This document shows, piece by piece, positions 16,657 through 25,235 of a DNA stretch of 64,000 nt. The notes below the pieces were generated by a model. That model ran no database searches. It worked only from the letters and a program-made list of their open reading frames with translations, and was not told the origin of the DNA. Made by a program: the position numbers and the translations under genes. Origin of the DNA: Alteribacillus sp041949975 (GTDB taxonomy: Bacteria; Bacillota; Bacilli; Bacillales; Marinococcaceae); contig NZ_JBHFQG010000019.1 of assembly GCF_041949975.1 (NCBI RefSeq), forward strand, positions 1 through 64,000, written 5' to 3'. Numbering within the stretch: the first letter of the stretch is position 1; each line of letters begins with the position of its first letter.

Positions 16657-18207
16657 GTGAAGCCTAACCATCTCTTTTGGAAATTTATTTTTAATTTAGT
16701 AATAAAAGAAGACTTAAGAATTATTGATATTAGTCCTGATAAAAAGCAAGTATGGATAGAAAAAGAAGAAAAAGGCAAAAAAGCTGCGATTCGAATTGCT
16801 AAAATAGAATATGACTGGATGAAAGACTTAGAAAGAGATAAAGAACAAACTAAACGCATGCTGAGCAGAGTCAAAAAAATGATGCCTGCTAGAAATTTAA
16901 CGTTTTATAATGTATACATTTCCACTTATCCTCCAGTAGACCTCTATACGAGCTTAGACCTCCATTGGGAAAACGAAGAAGAAATGCAATCTTTTTTCAT
17001 TGCGTCTGATTCAGCTCAACCTACTGTAGATGATCCTGGTGATGTCTTAAGAAAAATGGGTTTTTACACTCCATGGGAGCAAATTTATGACATATCCGAT
17101 GAAGATCACCAACGTTATGCTCGTTATTATAGAAAAGAGGTTACACGAAAACAAGAACAATTAGAGCAAAAAGATAGAAATTTACTGCTTTTTGGTAAGC
17201 CGCGGTTCACCTATTTACTATTGACAGCTATTCTGCTCGTTTTCTTTGTTGTAGAGAAAGCAGGCGGGAGCACCGATATACTGACATTGATCGAGTTTGG
17301 AGCAAAGTATAACCCAGCTATTTTAGAAGGAGAATGGTGGAGATTTTTTTCTGCAATGTTTCTTCATATTGGTTTTTTTCATTTGTTTATGAATTCATTA
17401 GCTCTTTTTTATTTAGGTGGAGCGGTAGAAAGAATGTATGGTACATTACGATTTATCATCATTTATTTTATCGCAGGTTTGTTTGGTTCACTTGCTAGTT
17501 TTGCTTTTAATGAACAAGTTTCAGCTGGCGCATCAGGAGCTATTTTTGGGTGTTTTGGGGCGTTATTATATTTTGGATTTATTCACAGGAAGTTATTTTT
17601 TCGTACCATGGGAATGAATGTGCTAGTTATTTTAGCTATCAACCTTTCGTTTGGTTTTATTGTTCCAGCGGTAGATAATGGGGCGCATATTGGCGGACTT
17701 ATTGGAGGGTTTCTTGCCTCAGCATTTGTGCATCTTCCAAAGCATGGCTTAAAGGGCAGACAAGTTCCTATCTTTTTATTAACTGCCGTGTTCAGTGCTG
17801 TTCTGTTTTGGTATGGGTATGAAAATGACAGTAAAGCTGAATCGCCGCTTCTTGATTTGCAAATTGCCCAAGAACATTTAGAAAGAGAAAACGTGGATGA
17901 AGCAGATAATATATTGTCACAAATTCTTGAAAATAATGAGAACGCTCAAGCTTACTTTTTGAAGGGAAATGTGTTTGTGAAAAAAAGTGATTACGAAACG
18001 GCTGCTCAATATTTTGAGAAAGCAGCAGAGCTTGAACAAGACTTTCCACAAGCCCATTATAACCTTTCTTTAGTTTATATAGAGTTAAGTCAATACGAAA
18101 AAGCTGAAATGGCGCTTGAGCTTGCCAAAAAAACAAATGAATCCCAGGAAGATGAGCGTTTAAATTTTGAGAAGGTTGAAGAGTTACTAAAAGAACGAGA
18201 ACAATAA
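16657..18207 (+). CDS. gluP: Rhomboid intramembrane serine protease GluP with TPR tail
   Basis: GluP (YqgP) cleaves membrane proteins; in B. subtilis it works with FtsH in magnesium-transporter quality control. The 516-residue protein has a soluble N-terminal domain (about 1-180), a six-to-seven-helix rhomboid core with catalytic Ser293 in GASGAIFG and His344 in NGAHIGG, and C-terminal TPR repeats (about 405-500: AYFLKGNVFVKKSDYETAAQ and a second repeat). GTG start after GAAAGGATG. It probably shares a transcript with the HAD gene. All catalytic residues are present. Confidence 0.94.
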   Translation: MKPNHLFWKFIFNLVIKEDLRIIDISPDKKQVWIEKEEKGKKAAIRIAKIEYDWMKDLERDKEQTKRMLSRVKKMMPARNLTFYNVYISTYPPVDLYTSLDLHWENEEEMQSFFIASDSAQPTVDDPGDVLRKMGFYTPWEQIYDISDEDHQRYARYYRKEVTRKQEQLEQKDRNLLLFGKPRFTYLLLTAILLVFFVVEKAGGSTDILTLIEFGAKYNPAILEGEWWRFFSAMFLHIGFFHLFMNSLALFYLGGAVERMYGTLRFIIIYFIAGLFGSLASFAFNEQVSAGASGAIFGCFGALLYFGFIHRKLFFRTMGMNVLVILAINLSFGFIVPAVDNGAHIGGLIGGFLASAFVHLPKHGLKGRQVPIFLLTAVFSAVLFWYGYENDSKAESPLLDLQIAQEHLERENVDEADNILSQILENNENAQAYFLKGNVFVKKSDYETAAQYFEKAAELEQDFPQAHYNLSLVYIELSQYEKAEMALELAKKTNESQEDERLNFEKVEELLKEREQ

Positions 18208-18227
18208 CCGAACTCATATATTTTTTA

Positions 18228-19040
18228 CTAAAAATGACTATAGTGGATAAATAGAGAAAGCTTTCTTTGTTCAGAGTCCCAGCTGATAAAAGGCATACCT
18301 TTTTTTCCTTCAGAGCGGTATTTGCGGCTGCTTTCTAATAACTTAGTATAAATGCCTCCCCACATTTCCTCTAACTCATGGAGTGGAAGGTGATTATCTG
18401 AAGAAGGATCCGTAATCACCTTCCAATTATTTATGTCTTCTAATGGGAAAAGCATAACCTCCTCAGGAAGGTTTGCTTCTTCTCGAATAATTCTTTCAAT
18501 ATGGTCTTGTTGTTGTCTGATCACGGCGTCTAATATGTTTTTAGCTTTTTCGTCTTCTTTCGAACGAGGAAATTTAAAGGAATGCATTTCAGTCATTGGT
18601 GTATCTAATACATATAATTCATCTTCACTCCAAGAAAAAGAAAAATCCAGAATTCCTTCCGCATAATGAAACGTTAACAGGTGATAGCGGCTGCTTTCTT
18701 CTGCAGTCGTTTGTTTGGAAATGTTTAATTCCTTCTGATTTTCCGACCAAGCTGAGGAAAGGTCTTTTAAGTATCCATCCTCAAACAATAAAGAAAAGCC
18801 TTGTTGGAATGATACCTTGTTAAATGTTTCAGAACGTCCTGTCCACTCCAAAAGGTATTCATCATCATCTGTAATATGAAGTATTTCGACTTCACTATCA
18901 GAAGCGGAAAAAATTTTTTCCTGCTGTTGAAAGGAAAGGTCAACGTCTTTATCGCGTTCATGGGTAGCAAATGTTGCAGGATTAGTCATTAACAAAGAAA
19001 AACAAAGAAGAATGAATATGACATAACACAATTTTCTCAT
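18228..19040 (-). CDS. Secreted protein of unknown function
   Basis: 270 residues with a clear signal peptide (MRKLCYVIFILLCFSLLM..., likely cleaved after ATFA). The mature part is acidic and rich in Trp and aromatic residues (LLEWTGRSETF, FSFSWSEDELY, NWKVITDPSSDNH, LSLFIHYSHF). I see no catalytic motif and do not recognise the family. It is convergent with gluP with only 20 bp between the genes. The start is preceded by AGGACAGGGG. It could be an exported or spore/envelope protein. Confidence 0.65.
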   Translation of the reverse strand: MRKLCYVIFILLCFSLLMTNPATFATHERDKDVDLSFQQQEKIFSASDSEVEILHITDDDEYLLEWTGRSETFNKVSFQQGFSLLFEDGYLKDLSSAWSENQKELNISKQTTAEESSRYHLLTFHYAEGILDFSFSWSEDELYVLDTPMTEMHSFKFPRSKEDEKAKNILDAVIRQQQDHIERIIREEANLPEEVMLFPLEDINNWKVITDPSSDNHLPLHELEEMWGGIYTKLLESSRKYRSEGKKGMPFISWDSEQRKLSLFIHYSHF

Positions 19041-19171
19041 ACTTAGAAACCCCTGTCCTATTTGTCTATTTTCATTGGTATGTATGTGAAATTAATTCAT
19101 GACAGGCGATTCTTTATTTTCTTACTAAATTATTTTACCAATTGAGGAGAAAATGGGAAGAAGTGGTGGAA

Positions 19172-19331
19172 ATGGAGAAAAAAATCGGTTAGTAAAAAAA
19201 TAGAAGAAAATAAAAAGTATCTTTCTAATGAACTAGCTGTAGACAAAAATTTTGACATAATTGAACTTCCTGTCGAGTATAATGGCAGGAAAATGCTTTT
19301 TTATATGGTGGACGGGTTTGTTAAATGCTGA
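19172..19331 (+). pseudogene. Relic of a spoVAF/GerA-type gene
   Basis: The ATG at 19172 gives MEKK, but the frame is thrown by an extra A in a run of seven. After the correction it reads SVSKKIEENKKYLSNELAVD, KNFDIIELPVEYNGRKMLFY and MVDGFVK before TGA. This is the N-terminal signature of the SpoVAF/GerAA family of spore germination membrane proteins (normally about 490 residues). Only about a tenth of the gene remains and a strong terminator follows. It supports a spore-forming host. The stretch 19399-19529 holds nothing I can support. Confidence 0.7.
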
Positions 19332-19357
19332 ACTTATAGATGACGATAAATAAAAAT

Positions 19358-19398
19358 ACTGTCTTTTCCATCATTCAACCGGAAAAGACAGTTTTTTA
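19358..19398 (+). terminator. Strong terminator after the spoVAF relic
   Basis: ACTGTCTTTTCC pairs perfectly with GGAAAAGACAGT, then TTTTTATT. A well-kept terminator behind a dead gene suggests the deletion was internal and recent. Confidence 0.88.
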
Positions 19399-19529
19399 TT
19401 TACCTAAAAAGGGGGAGAAATATGGGAAAGTTTAAACAACCTTTTCAGTAAGTTTAGAGGGTTTTAAAGTATGATTTCCCGGGACAAACATAGATTATAA
19501 TAATCGTCTCAACTAATGAGGAGGAAATC

Positions 19530-20036
19530 ATGTTTGCATCTATGATGGAAATAATGCTGGCAGCGGTGACAGTGGGAGCGGCTTCTGTGTATACAAGAGA
19601 TAAACAGACAATGTTATCTGTGCTTTTTATTTTATTTTTTGCTTCTTTTGCTTATCTTGGTTTTCTTTTATCGAGCTACCACATTATTTACTTAGAGCAG
19701 CTTCATTGGACTGTGAATGTAGTTAGGTTTCTGTTGGTTGTAAGTATTGGTGCAGCAGCTATGTTTTCTTTTATTCCTTACCAAGGCTTTTTTCATTCAC
19801 AGAGTAAACATTTATGGCTGGCAGTTTCGGTATTTTATCTTTTTATTGGTTGGCATGCAGGGCATTGGTTCGGTTCATGGTATATGTTCACAGGTTTAAT
19901 AATAATGTTTATTATATTTTATGTTTCTGGAAATATTTTACAAGGAATGGTCCATATAAAATTAAGGCAAAGACAGATTGCAGCATACTTTCCATTTCTA
20001 ATTTTACTTTTATTTTCAATACTTCTGTTGCTATAA
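19530..20036 (+). CDS. Multi-pass membrane protein of unknown function
   Basis: 168 residues with about six hydrophobic segments and almost no soluble part. A Trp/His-rich turn stands out (FYLFIGWHAGHWFGSWYMF, about 111-129), which might bind a cofactor or metal but is unproven. GAGGAGG precedes ATG. The yqgQ gene starts 8 bp after it, so they are probably co-transcribed. I do not recognise a family. Confidence 0.65.
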   Translation: MFASMMEIMLAAVTVGAASVYTRDKQTMLSVLFILFFASFAYLGFLLSSYHIIYLEQLHWTVNVVRFLLVVSIGAAAMFSFIPYQGFFHSQSKHLWLAVSVFYLFIGWHAGHWFGSWYMFTGLIIMFIIFYVSGNILQGMVHIKLRQRQIAAYFPFLILLLFSILLLL

Positions 20037-20043
20037 TAAGGTT

Positions 20044-20250
20044 ATGTATAATGAAATAAATACGATAGCAGATGTTAGAAAATGGCTCATGCAATTTAGA
20101 ACTATAGTATATACAAAAGATCGACAAACTGACCTGGAGTTAATGGAGGATGAGATCAAGGAAGCTTATCAACTGGGCATGCTGGACCAGGGTTTATATC
20201 AAAAAGCTATCATTATACTTAGACAGGAAAAATCCAGACTTCAAGATTAA
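20044..20250 (+). CDS. yqgQ: YqgQ family protein (DUF910)
   Basis: A 68-residue helical protein with the YqgQ pattern: VRKWLMQFRTIVYTKDRQTD followed by MEDEIKEAYQLGMLD. B. subtilis yqgQ likewise directly precedes glcK, and the protein is thought to bind single-stranded nucleic acid from structural work; its role is not settled. The ribosome site is weak (TAAGG), consistent with coupling to the upstream gene. glcK follows after 33 bp. Confidence 0.85.
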   Translation: MYNEINTIADVRKWLMQFRTIVYTKDRQTDLELMEDEIKEAYQLGMLDQGLYQKAIIILRQEKSRLQD

Positions 20251-20283
20251 TAGGTGAACAAATAAAGGAGCTGTACATTACAT

Positions 20284-21258
20284 ATGGAACAACAATATGT
20301 ACTAGGGATTGATGTAGGGGGTACCTCCGTAAAACAGGCAGTTTTTACGGTAGACGGAAACATGCTTAAAAAATGGTCCATCTCCACCGATAAAGCAGAT
20401 AATGGAACTAACATTCTTAAAGATATTTCCGCATCGGTAAATAAAGCATTATCCAGCCTTAAATTAGATAAAAAACAATTTATTGGCGCAGGGGTAGGAG
20501 TTCCAGGGTTTATTGACATGGAAAGCGGTATGGTAGACTTTGCTGTAAACATAGGATGGAAAAAATATCCAATTGTACGTATATTATCTGATTACCTCAA
20601 CATTCCAGTGGCGGTTGATAATGACGCGAATTTAGCTGCTGCGGGTGAATACTGGCGTGGAGCCGGAGATGGCGCAGATGACATGATTTTATTTACTATA
20701 GGAACTGGCGTCGGCGGTGGAATTATTGTTAAAGGCGATATTGTTCATGGAGTTGGCGGAATGGGAGGAGAAATTGGTCACGTAACTGTCATTCCAGAAG
20801 GAGGAGCCCCTTGTAATTGTGGAAAAGCTGGCTGTCTTGAAACCGTATCATCCGCTACGGGAATCATACGTTTAGCTAAAGAGGAAGCAGAGAAGAACAA
20901 GAATTCTTCGCTTTATAAATTGTGGCAGGAAAAAAATGAATTGTCGACAAAAGATATTTTTGAGTTATCAGCAGCAGGGGACCAAACAGCAAATGTTGTT
21001 ATTGAAAAAGCGATGCATTACCTCGGATTAGCAGCTGCGAATATAGCGAATGTTTTAAACCCACAAAAAATAGTAATTGGCGGTGGTGTCTCAGCCGCAG
21101 GAGAACAACTGCTTATCCCTTTACGGAGCCATTACGAGGAATATGCCTTAGAAAGAGTGAAAGCAGATTCTGACTTTGCTCTTGCTGAACTAGGTAACGA
21201 TGCAGGAGTGACAGGAGCAGCCTGGATGGCGAAGACATACCTAAATGAAGAGAAATAA
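20284..21258 (+). CDS. glcK: Glucokinase, ROK family
   Basis: GlcK phosphorylates cytosolic glucose with ATP to glucose-6-phosphate. The 324-residue protein has the N-terminal phosphate-binding GIDVGGTSVK (9-18), sugar-binding DNDANLAA, the GTGVGGGI loop, GEIGH and the ROK zinc motif CNCGKAGCLE (about 177-186). AAAGGAG precedes ATG. It follows yqgQ as in B. subtilis (yqgR). The rocF promoter lies downstream. Confidence 0.95.
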   Translation: MEQQYVLGIDVGGTSVKQAVFTVDGNMLKKWSISTDKADNGTNILKDISASVNKALSSLKLDKKQFIGAGVGVPGFIDMESGMVDFAVNIGWKKYPIVRILSDYLNIPVAVDNDANLAAAGEYWRGAGDGADDMILFTIGTGVGGGIIVKGDIVHGVGGMGGEIGHVTVIPEGGAPCNCGKAGCLETVSSATGIIRLAKEEAEKNKNSSLYKLWQEKNELSTKDIFELSAAGDQTANVVIEKAMHYLGLAAANIANVLNPQKIVIGGGVSAAGEQLLIPLRSHYEEYALERVKADSDFALAELGNDAGVTGAAWMAKTYLNEEK

Positions 21259-21348
21259 AGAAAATGGGCTGTCTAAATAGGCAGTCTTCTTTATGTGCAG
21301 GGTGATAACTGAAAAGGTCTATAAAATGGTGAACAAGTATTAATCAAC

Positions 21349-21366
21349 TTGGTACTTGCCTTGCAT
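21349..21366 (+). promoter_or_regulatory. Sigma-54 (SigL) promoter of rocF-aspA
   Basis: TTGGTACTTGCCTTGCAT carries GG and GC 12 bp apart, matching the -24/-12 consensus TGGCAC-N5-TTGC. It lies 38 bp before the rocF start. Such promoters need an AAA+ activator, here most likely RocR. I found no RocR-like palindrome in the 100 bp upstream. Confidence 0.75.
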
Positions 21367-21404
21367 AAAATAATTACATAATCGACAGGAGGGGAGTTTT
21401 TACA

Positions 21405-22304
21405 TTGAACAAAAAATTAACACTTATTGGAGTGCCGATGGATCTTGGTCAAAACAGGCGCGGGGTTGATATGGGGCCAAGCGCTATTCGTTATGCAGGA
21501 GTATTGGAGAGAATACGTGCTTTAGGGTATGATATAGAAGACAAAGGAGATCTCAGAGTTAAAAAAGAAAGCCCTGGTAAAGAAGATGTTTATAATTTAA
21601 GTAACCTGCACGTGGTAACAGAAACTAATAAAACATTAGCAAATACTGTGTCTTCCATATTGGAAGAAGGCCGGTTTCCTCTTGTTCTCGGGGGGGACCA
21701 TAGCATAGCTATAGGTACTATAGCCGGTACGGCAGGCCATTTTGAAAACCTCGGGGTGATTTGGTATGATGCTCATGGCGATTTGAACACTGCTGAAACC
21801 TCTCCTTCAGGTAATATACATGGGATGCCATTGGCTGTCTCCCTCGGGTTAGGTCATGCAGCTTTAACAGGAATTAACGGAAGTTTACCAAAAGTTAAAC
21901 CTGAAAATGTTGTAATTATAGGAGCAAGAGAGATCGATAAAGGAGAAAAAGATTATATACACCAATCTGGCATGAATGTCTATACTATGCATGAGGTAGA
22001 CCGCTTAGGTATGCCCGAAGTTATGAAGCAGGCTATTGATTATTTAAAAGGTAGATGTGGTGGTGTCCATTTAAGCCTTGATCTTGATGGCCTGGATCCG
22101 CATGATGCCCCGGGAGTGGGCACTCCTATTCTAGGAGGGCTGAATTATAGAGAAAGTCATTTAGCCATGGAAATGCTTGCTGAATCAGACATTATTACTT
22201 CTGCGGAATTTGTGGAAGTAAACCCTATTCTTGATGAAAAAAACAAAACAGCCGAGGTGGCTGTAGCATTAATGGGATCACTGTTTGGAGAAAAGTTGAA
22301 ATAA
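21405..22304 (+). CDS. rocF: Arginase
   Basis: RocF hydrolyses arginine to ornithine and urea, the first step of arginine catabolism. The 299-residue protein has the three binuclear-manganese motifs: GGDHS (about 97-101), WYDAHGDLN (about 119-127) and SLDLDGLDP (about 223-231), plus the C-terminal EFVEVNP. TTG start after GGAGGGG. It heads an operon with aspA (21 bp gap) behind a sigma-54 promoter, and rocD and rocR lie just beyond. Confidence 0.96.
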   Translation: MNKKLTLIGVPMDLGQNRRGVDMGPSAIRYAGVLERIRALGYDIEDKGDLRVKKESPGKEDVYNLSNLHVVTETNKTLANTVSSILEEGRFPLVLGGDHSIAIGTIAGTAGHFENLGVIWYDAHGDLNTAETSPSGNIHGMPLAVSLGLGHAALTGINGSLPKVKPENVVIIGAREIDKGEKDYIHQSGMNVYTMHEVDRLGMPEVMKQAIDYLKGRCGGVHLSLDLDGLDPHDAPGVGTPILGGLNYRESHLAMEMLAESDIITSAEFVEVNPILDEKNKTAEVAVALMGSLFGEKLK

Positions 22305-22325
22305 ATGTTTTAAGGAGAAGATGAC

Positions 22326-23738
22326 ATGAGTGAATTTCGGACCGAAAGAGATTTCTTGGGAGAAAAAAAAGTACCAGTTGATGCGTATTACGGTATACAA
22401 ACTATACGAGCGAAAGAAAATTTTCCAATTACAGGCTACCCGCCGCATCCCGAATTAATCAAAGCTTTCGGTTACGTGAAAAAAGCTGCTGCTATGGCAA
22501 ATAGAGAGGTGGGCGTTTTAAATAAAAACATTGCGGCAGCAATTATACAGGCAGCAGATGAAGTTATAGAAGGAGCCTTTAATGATCAATTTATAGTAGA
22601 TGCTATTCAAGGCGGTGCAGGAACTTCATTTAATATGAATGCCAATGAAGTTGTTGCAAATCGGGCAATTGAAATTTTAGGAGGAAAAAAGGGGCATTAC
22701 TTAACTATCAGTCCAAACACACATGTAAATATGGCTCAGTCCACAAATGACTCTTTTCCTACTGCAATTCATATTGCTTCCCTTCGATTGGCAAAAGGAT
22801 TGATGAAGTCTTTAGAACAAATTATTCTTGCTTTAAAAGAAAAAGAAGCAGAGTTTGATAAAGTCATTAAAATGGGACGTACTCACCTCCAAGACGCTGT
22901 ACCAATCAGGCTGGGACAGGAATTTGGTGCTTACCGCCGTGTTTTAAGCAGAGATTTAGCAAGAATTAAAGGCTCAGTCGACCATTTATATGAAATTAAT
23001 ATGGGAGCGACAGCAGTCGGGACTGGTTTGAATGCTAAGCCTGAATATATTGAGAAGGTCGCTCAGTATTTGGCTGATATAACGGGCTTTCCATTGTACA
23101 GTGCTGAAAATTTAGTGGATGCTACGCAAAATACAGATGCTTATACAGAGCTGTCAGCAGCTTTAAAAGTCCATGCAATAAACCTGTCAAAAATTGCAAA
23201 TGATTTACGCTTAATGAGTTCCGGCCCGCGAACTGGCCTAAATGAAATTAATCTGCCGCCAAGGCAGCCAGGTTCATCCATAATGCCAGGTAAAGTCAAC
23301 CCGGTGATGTGTGAAGTAATAAATCAGATCTCTTTTCAAGTAATCGGTAATGATCATACGATCAGCATGGCTTCTGAAGCAGGTCAACTAGAACTAAATG
23401 TAATGGAACCAGTATTAGTTTTTAACCTGCTGCAATCTTTATCTGTTTTGCAAAATGGCTTGCAGGTATTCAGAGAACATGCCATCGTTGGCATCAGTGC
23501 TAATGTAGAACGCTGTAAAGAAATGGTTGAAAACAGCGTAGGTATTATTACAGCAATAAATCCTCATGTTGGTTACGAAACAGCTTCAAGAATTGCGAAG
23601 GAAGCTATTAATACAGGAAGAAGTGTGAGAGAAATTTGTTTGGAGAGAGATATTTTAAGTGAAGAAGAACTGGATGAAATTTTAGATGCAAAAGAAATGA
23701 CCAACCCTGGAATAGCAGGAGCAAAATTTTTGTTATAA
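22326..23738 (+). CDS. aspA: Aspartate ammonia-lyase
   Basis: AspA deaminates aspartate to fumarate and ammonia, feeding amino-acid carbon into the TCA cycle. The 470-residue protein belongs to the fumarase/aspartase superfamily. Conserved parts include GGAGTSFNMNANEV, NTHVNMAQSTNDSFPTA, GRTHLQDAVP and the SS-loop signature GSSIMPGKVNPV (about 316-327) holding the catalytic Ser. AAGGAG precedes ATG. Operon with rocF: together they degrade arginine and aspartate to ammonia and carbon intermediates. Confidence 0.96.
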   Translation: MSEFRTERDFLGEKKVPVDAYYGIQTIRAKENFPITGYPPHPELIKAFGYVKKAAAMANREVGVLNKNIAAAIIQAADEVIEGAFNDQFIVDAIQGGAGTSFNMNANEVVANRAIEILGGKKGHYLTISPNTHVNMAQSTNDSFPTAIHIASLRLAKGLMKSLEQIILALKEKEAEFDKVIKMGRTHLQDAVPIRLGQEFGAYRRVLSRDLARIKGSVDHLYEINMGATAVGTGLNAKPEYIEKVAQYLADITGFPLYSAENLVDATQNTDAYTELSAALKVHAINLSKIANDLRLMSSGPRTGLNEINLPPRQPGSSIMPGKVNPVMCEVINQISFQVIGNDHTISMASEAGQLELNVMEPVLVFNLLQSLSVLQNGLQVFREHAIVGISANVERCKEMVENSVGIITAINPHVGYETASRIAKEAINTGRSVREICLERDILSEEELDEILDAKEMTNPGIAGAKFLL

Positions 23739-23757
23739 CGCCAAATAGAGAAAGGAA

Positions 23758-23788
23758 TGGGGCTGTCTTGCGGAGGCAGCTCCTTTTC
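23758..23788. terminator. Terminator between convergent aspA and rocD
   Basis: GGGGCTG pairs with CAGCTCC (one G-T), followed by CCTTTTCGATTTT on the plus side. Confidence 0.7.
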
Positions 23789-23828
23789 GATTTTAAAGCT
23801 TTGGAGACCCTCCTTCCCTTATATTTAA

Positions 23829-25022
23829 TTAGTTATTAAAGGCTTTTTTAATTTTTTCAAGTGCCCATTCGAGTTCTTCTTTTTTTACAATAAGAGGTGG
23901 AGCAAGACGAATAACATTCTCGTGTGTTTCTTTACATAACAGGCCTTTATTTTTTAATTTTTCACAATAGGGGCGTGCTGGTATATGTAATTCCATACCA
24001 ATAAAAAGCCCTTTTCCTCGAATTTCTTTGATCAACGGGTGTTTAATGGACGCAAGTTCCTTTATAAACCATTCACCTAGTTTATATGACTTCTCCCATA
24101 ATTTATCTTTTTCAATAACTTCAAGGGAAGCAAGCGCGACAGCTGCAGCTAAAGGATTACCTCCGAAGGTCGACCCATGTGATCCTGGTTCGAACACTGC
24201 TAACATTTCTTTTTTGGAACAAACAGCCGAAATAGGAAATACTCCACCACCAAGTGCCTTTCCAAGAAGAACCATATCCGGCTTAACATTTTCCCATTCA
24301 CAAGTAAGAAGCTTTCCAGTTCGGCCAAGACCAGACTGTATTTCATCAGCAATAAAAATAATATTATTTTGTCTGCATATTTGTTCAACTTCCTTTAAAT
24401 ACCCTTTAGGGGGGATAATAATACCTGCTTCTCCTTGAATCGGCTCTGTCAAAAAAGCAGCGGTATTGGGTGTAATGGCGTTACGAAGAGCTTCGCTGTC
24501 TCCAAATGGGATGGTTTTTATACCAGAAAGTAAGGGGCCAAAATCTTTTTTGTATTCAGCACTTGAAGACAAAGAAACCGCTGTTATTGTACGGCCATGA
24601 AAGTTATTTTTACAAACAATGATTTCAGCTTCATTATTCTTCACGCCTTTTTGCTGATAAGCCCACCTTCTTGCTGCTTTGATAGCTGTTTCTACGGCTT
24701 CAGCCCCCGTATTCATAGGCAGTATCATTTCCATATTTGTTAAATGTGCAAGTTTTTCATAAAAAGGAGGCAGTTTGTCATTATGAAAAGCACGAGATGT
24801 TAAAGTAATACGGTCTGCTTGTTCTTTCAAAGCTGAAATAATTTTAGGATGACGATGCCCCTGATTTAGTGCGGAATAGGCGCTTAACATATCAAGGTAT
24901 TTTTTTCCCTCTATATCTTCTACCCACACACCTTCACCTTTAGATAAAACTACAGGAAGAGGCAGGTAATTTTTAGCGCCATATTGATCATGTAAGTGAA
25001 TCACTTTTTCTGTTTTGTTCAT
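23829..25022 (-). CDS. rocD: Ornithine aminotransferase
   Basis: RocD transfers the delta-amino group of ornithine to 2-oxoglutarate, giving glutamate-5-semialdehyde and glutamate, the step after arginase. The 397-residue class III PLP aminotransferase shows NTGAEAVETAIK, the cofactor-binding IADEIQSGLGRTG and the Schiff-base Lys in LLGKALGGG (about 254). I chose the ATG at 25022 because AAGGAG stands 8 bp before it; a TTG at 25040 has no ribosome site. A sigma-54 promoter lies 45 bp upstream. Confidence 0.95.
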   Translation of the reverse strand: MNKTEKVIHLHDQYGAKNYLPLPVVLSKGEGVWVEDIEGKKYLDMLSAYSALNQGHRHPKIISALKEQADRITLTSRAFHNDKLPPFYEKLAHLTNMEMILPMNTGAEAVETAIKAARRWAYQQKGVKNNEAEIIVCKNNFHGRTITAVSLSSSAEYKKDFGPLLSGIKTIPFGDSEALRNAITPNTAAFLTEPIQGEAGIIIPPKGYLKEVEQICRQNNIIFIADEIQSGLGRTGKLLTCEWENVKPDMVLLGKALGGGVFPISAVCSKKEMLAVFEPGSHGSTFGGNPLAAAVALASLEVIEKDKLWEKSYKLGEWFIKELASIKHPLIKEIRGKGLFIGMELHIPARPYCEKLKNKGLLCKETHENVIRLAPPLIVKKEELEWALEKIKKAFNN

Positions 25023-25066
25023 CAAACCACTCCTTACCAAAATGTCCGGCTGTTCTTCGTTATTAT

Positions 25067-25084
25067 ATGCAAACTCTTTGCCAA
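25067..25084 (-). promoter_or_regulatory. Sigma-54 (SigL) promoter of rocD
   Basis: On the minus strand TTGGCAAAGAGTTTGCAT has GG and GC 12 bp apart, a close -24/-12 match, 45 bp upstream of rocD. Two RocR-type palindromes lie 48-122 bp further upstream. Confidence 0.85.
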
Positions 25085-25131
25085 GTTTTTAAAAGTTCAG
25101 CGTAAAGAATAGCGTGTCTAAGTATTTGAAG

Positions 25132-25148
25132 TGCAAAATAATTTTGCG
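25132..25148. promoter_or_regulatory. RocR/AhrC-type upstream activating site 1
   Basis: TGCAAAATAATTTTGCG is a near-perfect palindrome that matches the B. subtilis RocR UAS pattern (TGCAAAA-N-ATTTTGCA). It lies between the divergent rocD and rocR. Confidence 0.75.
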
Positions 25149-25172
25149 TTAAAAACCGAAAAGATATTTTGC

Positions 25173-25189
25173 TGCAAATAATATTTGCA
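25173..25189. promoter_or_regulatory. RocR-type upstream activating site 2
   Basis: TGCAAATAATATTTGCA is a perfect palindrome of the same pattern. Its centre is 41 bp from site 1, about four helical turns, so two RocR oligomers could bind on one face. Site 2 is close enough to rocR (47 bp) to act on its expression too. Confidence 0.78.
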
Positions 25190-25235
25190 TTCCTATAGCC
25201 AGAAGTTTAACCTGAAAGAAGGAAGGTGGTTTTCT

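Noticed and set aside
25023..25040. TTG start for rocD seven codons upstream
   Set aside because: No ribosome site precedes it, whereas AAGGAG is correctly placed for the ATG at 25022.
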